A program made the translations under genes and the position numbers. DNA of 64,000 nucleotides from Phymatolithon calcareum (Eukaryota > Rhodophyta > Florideophyceae > Hapalidiales), in NCBI GenBank assembly GCA_977006965.1, contig OZ345367.1, positions 1,116,001 to 1,180,000 on the forward strand. The letters run 5' to 3'. The notes beneath the pieces were generated by a model. It did no database searches, was not told the origin of the DNA, and worked only from the letters and a program-made list of their open reading frames with translations. Within the stretch, counting starts at the first letter, position 1. Each line of letters opens with the position of its first letter. Positions 53,665 to 61,986 of the stretch are shown here, in pieces.

Positions 53665-56118
53665 TCACCACACTGCGCACTTCTTCGGTGGGTTGTACAC
53701 ACTTCCAGGCTTACACTTGAACACACGCGCGAAGTCAGGGTTTTGACTGAGAGGTCCTTGTACCCGAAACTGGTCCGGCGAATGGAATCCGTTGCGGAAT
53801 AATTGCCTGAGCCACTCCGGGCGGGTCTTCGAGCACCATACCTGCGCATATGCCACAAAGAACAGCTGGTGGTTTGTGAACAGGGGCGCAAGCACCGGGT
53901 TCGGAGCACGCGCCAACTCGTCCATGTTGTTTGTTGACCTTGCAAAAGCCTGGAACGACGTCTTCACTCCGTTCGCGTCTGCCAAGTTTTCGCCGAGACT
54001 TCGAGCTCCGTTAAGTGTCCTGTTCAATCCGTCCGGGCGGTAGCCATTGAAAAGATCAACAAAGCACTGAGCACGCTCTTTGAACCTCTGAGTAGATTGC
54101 TGGGACCACCAGTCCACGAACCGTCCGTTCTTGTCGAATTGGCGCCCTTGGTTATCGAACCCATGCGATATCTCATGGCCAACAACAAAACCGATCGCTC
54201 CGTAGTTCATGGCGTCGGGGTAGTTCTGTAGGAAAAATGGCGGCTGCAAAATGCCTGCAGGAAACACCATCTCGTTCGCTAAGGTATAATAGTACGCATT
54301 CACGACATGCGCATTGACGAACCATTCAGACTTGTCAACAGGCTTCCCTAGCCGGTCCAGATTCAGCTGACGGCGGTATTGCAAACCTGCAACGATGTTT
54401 GCCGCAAATGAATTTCCAATGGTCAGGTTACTGTACGTTTTGAAACTTGATGGGTTTCCAATTTTCCAGGTCAGTGCATCCAGTTTCTCCTTCGCCGCCT
54501 CTCGCGTCGGTGCATCCATCCAATCTTGACGATCGATATTCTCTTTAAATTGGGCACCGATCTCCAGCGAAAGGCGCTCAACGGCCTTCCTTCCTTCTTC
54601 TGGGAAGTGCTTACGTACAAAAGCAGCACCCACCGCGTCACCAACATACGAAGAGGTGACCTTCTCACAGGTCTTCCAGATCTCCGGTTGCTTCGTCGTA
54701 CCACGCAGCAGGCGGACAAGTTCTTCTCGCTTCTCGAAGATGTCTTTTCCCAGAATGCCTCGTGCGGCGTAAGTATGGACAAGGCTGCCCGCAAGATACG
54801 CTTTGGCAGTATTTCTCCAAGACATGTCTCTCTCAATTCGCCCCATCATATCGCTCACCATTGTGAAGTGCCTCAAGTTTGAAACGATCAAAGTGCCGTT
54901 AAGAGCGCTGATATTCACTTTTGCCGCTTGTAGATATGTCCCAAAGGAGAGCGACTTTGGCAGTTGCAAAACCTTGACTACACTGTACGTGCTGCTGCTG
55001 TTCCGGAGCTCCAGAGGAGACAAAGACACTTCAGAAAGCTGCTTTTCGAACTGGAAGACATCATTGGCAAGCTCGGTGTAGTTTGATGGCGTAATGAGCC
55101 CGGAATGTCCAGCATCTTCCAATAAGGCCTCAATGTAGCGCACATAGACCTTGATAAGTTCTTGGCTCGAAGGATCTACTGTGTTGTAGAAATTTCGACT
55201 TTGAAGACCGAGTTCAGTTTCCCCGAGTGAAAATACATAACGGCTGGGATCTCTGATATCAAGTGTCACATAGGCGCGAAATACACTTGACGATCCGGTT
55301 TTGTGAACAGCAGCAATAGCGGCGGCGAAGGAGGGAGAATCTGTGATGGCCTCAAATGCTTCGATGAAAGGCGAAAGAGGACTAATGTTCAGTGGACCTT
55401 GGCTGAAGCCGTTGATACAAGAATCGTAAAGCCTACCGGCAATTGCATTGGGGTGACCGGGTTTTTGCAGATCCACTTCAAGAAGAGTTCGAAGCTTAAG
55501 CTGAATGTCGTCCGCAACAGTAGTGAAGGAACGGGTGACTCGTGAGCGGTCATCGGGAAGGGTGGTGTTGTTAAGCCAGTTGCCACAAGTATACTGGTAG
55601 AAGTCCTGGCAAGGATCCACAGAAAGGTTCATGGCCGAAAGTACAGAGCGTCCGACACAATCTAGGGTGGTGCATGGCTTCTTGTCTTCTGAAAACAACT
55701 GCAGGTTATGCGTCTGGATCGAATGCAGTTGAGAGTGTTCGAACTGGCTTTCGCGTCGTGCACGGCGCATATCGCGCTGCATACGTTTCTTCTCAAGGTA
55801 CACACGCTGCTTTTCAAGCTGCTCACGCAGACTTTCATGCTTTTGTTGATTGCGTTGCTGGTATTGTCGCTCTCTCCGATGGCGTTCCAGTTCGCGAGCA
55901 ATGCGAGAGTGCTCCCTCAAAATGCGATAGTGTTCCTTCTTCTGGCGTTGCGCCTCGCGTAAAGAGTGATCCGTATACTGAAACGGTGACCTGATACCGC
56001 CTTTAGATACTGCAGGGGAAGCATGGGCAGGAAATGAAAGGAAGTCAACCTGAAGAAATAGGAAACAGAGGAGCAGCGGAATTGGGGCACAATATCCCCA
56101 GTGCGCAAGATACGCCAT
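53665..56118 (-). CDS. M13 (neprilysin-family) secreted zinc metalloprotease, copy 3
   Basis: The 817-residue intact paralogue has HEISH, GENLADANG and terminal CAVW. I start it at ATG 56,118 (MAYLAHWGYCAP), as in copies 1 and 2; the frame is open to 56,292, but that would bury the signal peptide. It is the most divergent copy. The active-site region reads EWFVNAHVVNAYYYTLANEM, ILQPPFFLQ and GFVVGHEISHGFDNQG, and the segment before the substrate-binding HSP motif is changed (SKTRPEWLRQLFRNGFHSPD against AKTRPETLKQFILNGFHSPG in copy 1). The coiled-coil segment carries KK and MQ replacements. The upstream TATA box is altered to TATTAAA. Confidence 0.9.
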   Translation of the reverse strand: MAYLAHWGYCAPIPLLLCFLFLQVDFLSFPAHASPAVSKGGIRSPFQYTDHSLREAQRQKKEHYRILREHSRIARELERHRRERQYQQRNQQKHESLREQLEKQRVYLEKKRMQRDMRRARRESQFEHSQLHSIQTHNLQLFSEDKKPCTTLDCVGRSVLSAMNLSVDPCQDFYQYTCGNWLNNTTLPDDRSRVTRSFTTVADDIQLKLRTLLEVDLQKPGHPNAIAGRLYDSCINGFSQGPLNISPLSPFIEAFEAITDSPSFAAAIAAVHKTGSSSVFRAYVTLDIRDPSRYVFSLGETELGLQSRNFYNTVDPSSQELIKVYVRYIEALLEDAGHSGLITPSNYTELANDVFQFEKQLSEVSLSPLELRNSSSTYSVVKVLQLPKSLSFGTYLQAAKVNISALNGTLIVSNLRHFTMVSDMMGRIERDMSWRNTAKAYLAGSLVHTYAARGILGKDIFEKREELVRLLRGTTKQPEIWKTCEKVTSSYVGDAVGAAFVRKHFPEEGRKAVERLSLEIGAQFKENIDRQDWMDAPTREAAKEKLDALTWKIGNPSSFKTYSNLTIGNSFAANIVAGLQYRRQLNLDRLGKPVDKSEWFVNAHVVNAYYYTLANEMVFPAGILQPPFFLQNYPDAMNYGAIGFVVGHEISHGFDNQGRQFDKNGRFVDWWSQQSTQRFKERAQCFVDLFNGYRPDGLNRTLNGARSLGENLADANGVKTSFQAFARSTNNMDELARAPNPVLAPLFTNHQLFFVAYAQVWCSKTRPEWLRQLFRNGFHSPDQFRVQGPLSQNPDFARVFKCKPGSVYNPPKKCAVW

Positions 56119-56165
56119 GCTGACGTCGAAGGATGACCATGTCTGTATTGCGAGTTGAAGCAGTC

Positions 56166-56173
56166 TATTTAAT
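56166..56173 (-). promoter_or_regulatory. Altered TATA-like box of M13 copy 3
   Basis: At the position of TATAAAA in copies 1 and 2, the minus strand reads CTATTAAATAG. Spacing to the ATG is unchanged. Weaker or different promoter use is an inference. Confidence 0.4.
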
Positions 56174-56473
56174 AGTGAGATAATGAAGGGGATGACATAG
56201 AAAACAACACTGGGCGGAATGGGACAAGTGGCCCAGTGATAGAATAATTCGTCGAGATCCTTGTTATAACAAATACTATATTGATTCGACAATAATAAAA
56301 GTAACTTGGATATAAGTCGGTTGGCAATTCCTCTACCTCGTTACATTACGAATGCACGCGCTTTCACTCGGACGTACTGTATGTGCCGAGCTAGCGCGCA
56401 ACGCTACGGAATCGGGTCGGGATATGATACGAGTACGGGTCGGTGACCTTCGGCTAGCACAAGTTATAATATC

Positions 56474-56889
56474 TTTCTTTCTTTCTTTAATGCAGAATGC
56501 GTTAATTAACGCCAGAACTAACTCTAGAGTAAGTTCTCATTGTTCAAATATTGGAGTATCTCTACGGGTCTCTCCCTGCACAGATTTTCTACCGTTTTGT
56601 CTCGCACTCTTCCTATGAATTGTTGCCGAGAGGCAGTCCTCCCAGAGCAGTGTAGAATGAGGTGCTCCACTGTCTCCTTGACGTCGTAGAGAAGCGGTTC
56701 ATTCTCGCTGTGTCCATGGTGAAAGCTTGCCACAATAGGGCTGCAGTTCACTGTGAGCTGGTGCAGTACCACCTCTGCACGTCTCTGCGAGATGTGCAGA
56801 TCTTCCGGAAGCGTAGGAAGGGTCACTGGTTTGTATGGATCGTGCCGCTTCCAAAGTGAGAGGTATCGCATGGTGCAGCGCCAGACTCG
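56474..56889 (-). mobile_element. LINE-D short insertion, 416 bp, 13-bp target duplication
   Basis: AAGTTATAATATC flanks it exactly (56,461-56,473 and 56,890-56,902). The minus-strand frame (56,871-56,524) encodes the LINE-D C-terminus (ISQRRAEVVLHQLTVNCSPI, KETVEHLILHCSGR) and ends in a GCATTAAAGAAAGAAAG tail. The CXXC half of the zinc knuckle is missing through a 30-nt in-frame deletion relative to the copy at 60 kb. Unit 2 shows the empty site near 45,405. Confidence 0.85.
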
Positions 56890-57103
56890 AAGTTATAATA
56901 TCGATTAGGTAACTGAACGCCATTCACCTTCAGTAACCTCTGGAGTACGTATCATAGGTGGGATCAATTCCAGATTTGAATCCTGTGTGTTTCTCTTTGA
57001 TTGAAGAGCCTAATGGGATTTATGTTTGCCTCCACTTTCGGATAACGATTTTTAGTATCATTCGCTCGGCCGAATGATGATCATATGAGATTCGTCGGTG
57101 TTT

Positions 57104-57129
57104 CGCGAAAAATCCGCGGATTTTTCGCG
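57104..57129. repeat. Perfect 26-bp palindrome
   Basis: The half site CGCGAAAAATCCG forms a perfect palindrome with no loop. Unit 2 has only the looser TTTTTCGCGAAATAC here (about 45,667), so the palindrome arose or was lost after duplication. Confidence 0.85.
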
Positions 57130-57394
57130 TTTTACTGCATTTCCAGAACTTTTTGCAACCAATCAGACCGAAAAGAACACGCAACAATAAAAAAAGTGCA
57201 TGGTTATTGGTTTACGGTACAGTAGTACCTGGCGTGGGGACAGACGCAACTAACAATAGATAGTTGCCTACGCCTTGGATATCTCGGTCATATTATGACG
57301 AGGTTTCAGCTTGTGAGACTGATCGCCATTGGCGACTCGGGACATGAATCTCGCTTGTGGGGGTTATTCAGGGTTGTTCTGGGTCAATTTTTTA

Positions 57395-57652
57395 ATCCAA
57401 GTTTATTTAAAAAAAACCAGAATTTCGAAGATATGGGCAAGGCTTCCTTGATTGCTATCTACCTTTGTTAGCTCACGAAAACGCACGGCCAGAAAGGCGG
57501 ACAGAAAAACTTTGGATCTCAGATAATCCTATCTCAGTTGCGGATCTCCTGTATAGTTCGCCGTGGACGACCCCGGGCAGTGAGGCGCCATTGTGTGTTC
57601 TATGTTTTGGGTCAGTGCTGCGGGTCGGGATGAGAGGCCGGCAACAATACAG
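57395..57652 (-). mobile_element. LINE-B related tail (unit 3)
   Basis: This is the orthologue of 36,245-36,505. It is less decayed at its 3' end (TTTTTAAATAAACTTGG on the minus strand). Confidence 0.6.
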
Positions 57653-57654
57653 TA

Positions 57655-58422
57655 CAGTCAATTCTTGATAACTGGGGTTCCAATGTGGAAAGGTCAAATA
57701 TCCAGATACCAAGGATAGTCTGGATTCGAATTTGTATGATAGCTCAAATGTTACACGTGTACGGCCGACAGAAAGAAATGCAGGCGACATGGCTGACGCA
57801 TACGTATCATATGCGCAGGGGAATGTTATGTCTCTCCACAAAGCCTAGTCCTGCAATGAGAACTACCGCTAATGTTACATTGGGAAACTCCCAATGTTCG
57901 TGCCAACCGACCTTATTTTTTCCCAATTAGAAACATGCATATATGATACATTTTCACATCGTGTGAAAAGCTTCATAGAAATTGTATGAACCCATTTTCA
58001 TAAAAGCAGTATGACAACGTGTTTGCGTTACTCCCCCCCCATAACATTCCCCTGGTATGCGTAATCCATGTATACGTACGTATGATACATATAGTGTGCC
58101 CCTGTCCGACAATTTGGCTGTCATATGCGCCTCGTTGAAGGATATGTTGGATGTTTGGACATCAATGTTAGTTGAGCAACCTTGTTCGCGGCTCGGCAAA
58201 GCGCCCACGTGTTGAATATGCTCCGTAAAACCGACTCAAAAACCTTTACAAATTTCATGCATGCACTTTGGCGCAGGCATTGACGATATCCAGATATCGT
58301 ATATTCTAAGAATCTTAAAATTCAAATAGATTTGTGAGGATACCGTATTCGTGGAGGCCTCTTGTATTGTGAAAAACCGAGGATATTCTAAATTCGAAGA
58401 TCCAGTTAACGAGGATTGACTG
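57655..58422. mobile_element. Pogo/Tigger-like element P, unit 3 copy (768 bp), inverted orientation
   Basis: The ends CAGTCAATTCTTGATAACTGG and its counterpart CCAGTTAACGAGGATTGACTG are inverted repeats, with TA on both sides (57,653-57,654 and 58,423-58,424). Units 1 and 2 read ACAATACAGTAGTACTA at this point, the exact empty site. It lies opposite in orientation to the copies in units 1 and 2 and at a different target. The internal palindromes are not conserved. Confidence 0.88.
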
Positions 58423-58702
58423 TAGTACTAACAATAGAATACGGTTTTGTTTTTCTATTGTTATTGTATCATAGCGTACTTTGAAGCTTTTATTGCGGTG
58501 ACCGTTACCCCTTGTTGGCAGGGGTTGCGCCAATTCCATTGCTATCAATTTAATTGCAATTTTTCCCAATTCCACCCAAATTGGTTCTTCGAACTGAATT
58601 GCAATTCGAATTGGTCGCACCTAATACTGAGGATCGAAGTAGATGAGCATTGGAGCAGGGGAGTGTTATGGGGGGGGGGGGAGTAAAGCAGAATGTTAAG
58701 GG

Positions 58703-58862
58703 AATCAACGTACTCACCTCACGTTCAGTACGTGGTCTTTGTTCAATAATACCCAGAGTACGTAGATGAACATTAAACACAGCACAATAATCGGATGCAA
58801 GAATCAACGTACTTACCTTATGTCCAGTACGTGGTTTTTGTTCTAGTAATACCCAGAGTACG
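58703..58862. repeat. Tandem duplication with 99-bp period inside the hAT-like element
   Basis: AATCAACGTACTYACCTYA to ACCCAGAGTACGT (about 61 bp) occurs twice, at 58,703 and 58,802, with high identity. Each copy contains several GTACGT/CAACGTAC motifs. It may be a transposase-binding or promoter region. Confidence 0.75.
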
Positions 58863-59093
58863 TTCTGCATGCCATCAAAACATCTATGAAACTTGGGCCA
58901 TGGCTACTTCTTGCTATGTTACATAAAGACGAGATTGAGCCGTTGGACTCCAAACGGTTTCAACAATGGGCCTATTCATTGCTATCATCTACTTAGCTGT
59001 ATCGATCAATTTACCAGCCAGATACAGAACAACGGCTTGAATGTCTTTAGCTACGATTAGAGTCCAGCAGTCACGATGGTTCAATCTCAAGTA

Positions 59094-59101
59094 TAAAAGG
59101 G
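59094..59101 (+). promoter_or_regulatory. TATA box inside the hAT-like element
   Basis: TATAAAAG (context CAAGTATAAAAGGGATAG) lies about 250 bp upstream of the candidate coding fragment at 59,349 on the same strand. Confidence 0.4.
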
Positions 59102-59348
59102 ATAGCATTAGATCTCTTGATTTGAAACCTATCAGCCTTCTCCGAAATTCTCACGCATTGCCCTTCACAGTCGAGTCCAACCCATCTACCAGACCTCGTT
59201 CAACGTTCCAGCACATTCCGCTGTACTAGCGATGACACTACCTTCACCGACACCAAAGCAGAAACAAGTTGTGCGGCTGCTGATGAAGCTCATTTGAGAA
59301 CAAACCCGTGATATACACTCGCGTCAAGTAGGCCTAAATCGACGGAAT

Positions 59349-59567
59349 GTGCCATTTTGCGTCTATCTCTGCTCAAAGAGTGATCAGTGTCCCGGAGAAA
59401 GTGAGTTTTTCTTCGAAAAGGGTACTGGGTTCTCCAACCCGTACAATCATCTCAAGCATTGCATTGGAGGTGGAAGCGAAGAACATTTGCTAGAGATATA
59501 CCGAGCCGTTCTTGTCGAGAAGTTGAGATCCGGGTCGTCGTTCACAGTTCAATCGTCAATGGTATGA
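59349..59567 (+). pseudogene. Possible BED-like zinc-finger fragment of a hAT transposase
   Basis: The 72-residue frame contains CSKSDQCPG, then GFSNPYNHLKHC. The C-x(n)-C followed by a N-x-x-x-HLK-x-C segment resembles the BED-type finger found at the N-terminus of hAT transposases. The rest of the transposase is missing. Support is the motif plus the element context only. Confidence 0.4.
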
Positions 59568-60001
59568 AGCTCAAGGAACGTGAAAAGGCGATGAACAGCT
59601 ATCTTAGTATTGATGTCTATATTGTAGGAAGCCTTCCAATTGCAATGCGAATTGCTGCAAACAAAACGGAGCAATTAAATTGATAAATTTCACCCGGGAC
59701 TGCAATCTCAAACAATGGAATTGGCGCAACCCCTGCTTGTTGGTAGTAAATTGGCAACTATTGCACACTCTCTACGCTTTCCGTCTTCCTAAAAATTTTA
59801 AATTTATTTTTCCTGCTTAGGGTGTCGACCAGTGGTCTGTAAGCCTGTCCATTGCTTCTTCTAGCTCTTTCTGCTCGTCCGGTGTCCTGGTAGGCTTCAA
59901 TAGGGTGAGCATCATAGCAGTGCTGTCAAGTGTCGGCTAATAGAAACACATAGGTAGGAAGGACAGGAAAACTCGAAATTCAGAGTTTTATTCCAATATT
60001 T

Positions 60002-61753
60002 CTTTTTTTCTTTCTTTATTGCAGAGAACGTTAGTTTAACGTCCGAACTTACCCTCGAGCAAGTTCTCATTGTTCAGAAATTTGAGTATTTCAATGGGTC
60101 TCTCCCTGCACAGATCTTCTACAGTTTTGTCGCGTACTCTTCCTACGAATCGTTGTCGAGATACAGTCCGACCAGAACAGTGTAGGATCAGGTGCTCCAC
60201 TGTCTCCTTAATGCCATATGGGCACATCTTACACACCGGGTCGTAGAGTCGCGGTTTGTCCTCGCTGCGCCCATGATGAAAGCTTGCTACAATTGGGGAG
60301 CAATTCACTATGAGCTGATGTAGTATCACCTCGGCACGTCTCTGTGAGATGTCAAGATCTTTCGGGACTGTAGGTAAGATAACTGGTTTGCTTCTACAAG
60401 GCTGCTTGATAATGGATCGCGCTGCTTCCAATGTAAGGGGTATCGCTTGGTGCGACACCAGACTCGATTCCAAAATTCCCCTCCTCGCGAGTTCATCAGC
60501 GACCTCGTTTTTCGGGACCCCGCAGTGGCTCGGTATTCAAACACACTATATGTGAATCTCGTAGGACATGACTTGTTCCATAAGATTCCAAAGGTTCCGA
60601 ACCATCTCACCGAACATCCGCGGTTGCCCGTTGAGAGCATCTATGCAGCTTCTGCTGCCAGTGAACCATCTGATGGTGCTGCCGCGCGAAAGCTGTAGAT
60701 TCGCTACTGCCTGGAATGCATGGACGGCCGCTAATACCTCTGCGTCGAATGAGGACCCCACAGCCCCAGCGGAAAGCGCAGTTTCGACTATCGTTTCTCC
60801 ATCGCGTAGCACCAAAATCCCAGCTCTGCCGACCTGGAATGGGATGGTACGATACATGTCGAGTGAGTCACCATCTTCATCGCACACGATGACGCGCAGT
60901 TTCGAGTCAATTGGGGCTGTTGCGTAAGCATGCTCGTCTCCGTCGTCGTAGGTCAATAGGATATCTGGGGGCCCGTCGTGTCGGGACTCAAACCGCTTCG
61001 CTAATTCTTGGTTTTTGCACTGGGCGGGGTTGAATTTCTTCAACGTCGCAATGTACCAGCCTTCATCCCATTTCACGGAGACGCGCTCTCCATGATTCAA
61101 ATCCCAGACGTATTTTTGAGGTATCTCTCCGACACTTCCATCCGTCTATATTTCGATTTCGGCTTGTTGTTCTGCAATACGCGCTGAGATAATAGCTTCT
61201 GTCGTGGAGCGTTTTTCTTCCGGCTCATTTTTTGCCGAAATGGGAGTTATAAAGGTTCGAAATCTGTCACTAGAGCGGTCCTTCTGGATTGACGGGGGGA
61301 GTCCATTGCGTGGGAGTGCCAGGATTCCCTTTTCCGCCAGATAATAGGTGCTCGAGTCCCGCCACGATCCTGTGCGCTTTGATTTCAGCTCGCGTGAGTG
61401 TGCTGTGCGAGCAACTGGAGCGTCCGGTTGGATTCGAAGTGCTTTCTCCATGACAAGTGTAGCGTCAATCTCCCCAATATCTCGAAGGCTGCGCATCTCA
61501 GTTAGTGATCGAAGCTCGGCGACTGCCGTGGCTTTCAGGCCGCTGGCCGCTCGCGCAGCGTCGTTCCGTGCGACTTCTACTTGTTGGATGTGCAAATCGA
61601 ATCCATGTACAGCGAAGGCTAATGCACCGTACGTCGCAGTTGGTTCGCAGTAGCTCTTGCGAAATGCCTCCATCGTTGATGATTCCGCGCCACAGGATGT
61701 GCCACTCAATGCGCGGATGAACCGGGTCTTTGATCGAAGTTTCCGGCTCACTT
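60002..61753 (-). mobile_element. LINE-D insertion, 1,752 bp, 11-bp target duplication
   Basis: TTCCAATATTT flanks it (59,991-60,001 and 61,754-61,764). Read on the minus strand it holds the region after RT, an RNase H domain and a C-terminal CCHC knuckle, and ends GCAATAAAGAAAGAAAAAAAG. Continuity of unit 3 sequence across both flanks (compare 37,090 and 47,295) confirms the insertion. It is 5'-truncated within the ORF. Confidence 0.9.
60036..61751 (-). pseudogene. LINE-D ORF fragment: RT C-terminal region, RNase H with inserted Tudor-like segment, CCHC knuckle
   Basis: One reading frame runs through the whole fragment with only three stops: TAG 61,148-61,146, TAG 60,548-60,546 and TGA 60,539-60,537. 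Order: the segment after RT (ATYGALAFAVHGFDLHIQQV); RNase H start TDGSVGE just after the first stop; a segment VSVKWDEGWYIATL...ILLTYDDGDEHAY that looks like a Tudor/Agenet barrel; the RNase H continuation RAGILVLRDGE, SSFDAEVLAAVHAF and WFTGSRSCIDAL; SHCGVPKNEVADELARRG after the other two stops; and finally CKMC...ETVEHLILHC. The third catalytic Asp of RNase H is Gly (TGS for TDS). The fragment is inactive as it stands. Domain content suggests an I/R1/Tad-type LINE. Confidence 0.8.
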
Positions 61754-61764
61754 TTCCAATATTT

Positions 61765-61830
61765 GAAATAGTGGACTACTGTGATCACTACTTGGGTAAT
61801 ATACCGTATCGTCGTTCTGAACATCTACCG
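61765..61830. other. Preserved empty target site of element P
   Basis: The sequence TTTGAAATAGTGGACTACTG equals the left flank of element P in unit 2 (TTTGAAATA) joined to its right flank in unit 1 (TAGTGGACTACCG) with a single TA. Confidence 0.8.
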
Positions 61831-61986
61831 TCAAGGTAGATAGATTGTTTTTGTAGACGGAAGCATATACGAGCTGCTTTCACGTCACTGACACAAACTT
61901 GGACCGATAAATATTTAAGGGGAATTTGGTAAAATGACCACGTACTTTGCCGCCATGTACGGGTGCTGTTATGATCGGAGACTTCC

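Larger units (their letters stand above)
58519..59735. mobile_element. hAT-like DNA transposon, non-autonomous (1,217 bp)
   Basis: The terminal inverted repeats are perfect over 23 bp (CAGGGGTTGCGCCAATTCCA and three more bases). The 8-bp duplication CTTGTTGG lies on both sides (58,511-58,518 and 59,736-59,743). Unit 1 has the empty site CCCCTTGTTTAGAG at about 36,747. An 8-bp duplication and CAGGG ends are hAT superfamily features. AATTGCAATT motifs are subterminal on both sides. Inside are a TATA box, a possible zinc-finger coding fragment and a 99-bp-period tandem duplication. Confidence 0.85.
49921..61800. repeat. Array unit 3 (about 11.9 kb, right end missing)
   Basis: The unit directly follows unit 2. 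It is colinear through M13 gene 3, then through 56,900-57,240, 57,240-57,654 + 58,423-58,510, 59,744-60,001 and 61,765-61,800, with five insertions between the blocks (LINE-B, two LINE-D copies, element P, hAT-like). Similarity stops near 61,800, equivalent to about 38,100 in unit 1, so the GC-rich module is absent. It lacks the LINE-A tail and the MITE that units 1 and 2 share upstream of the M13 gene, so it separated from them first. Confidence 0.8.

Noticed and set aside
56118-56292. N-terminal 58-residue extension of M13 copy 3
   Set aside because: The frame is open upstream, but copies 1 and 2 start at the equivalent internal Met, and the extension would bury the signal peptide and cross the TATA-like box.
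58020-58681. G-runs in GTTATGGGGGGGG contexts at about 58,030 (complement) and 58,666 as a G-quadruplex or shared element
   Set aside because: A single homopolymer run does not make a quadruplex motif, and the resemblance of the two sites covers only about 20 bp.
60537-61148. Stops in LINE-D as evidence of stop-codon reassignment
   Set aside because: The host genes in this window use TAA, TAG and TGA as ordinary stops, and the fragment also has a changed catalytic residue, so decay is the simpler explanation.
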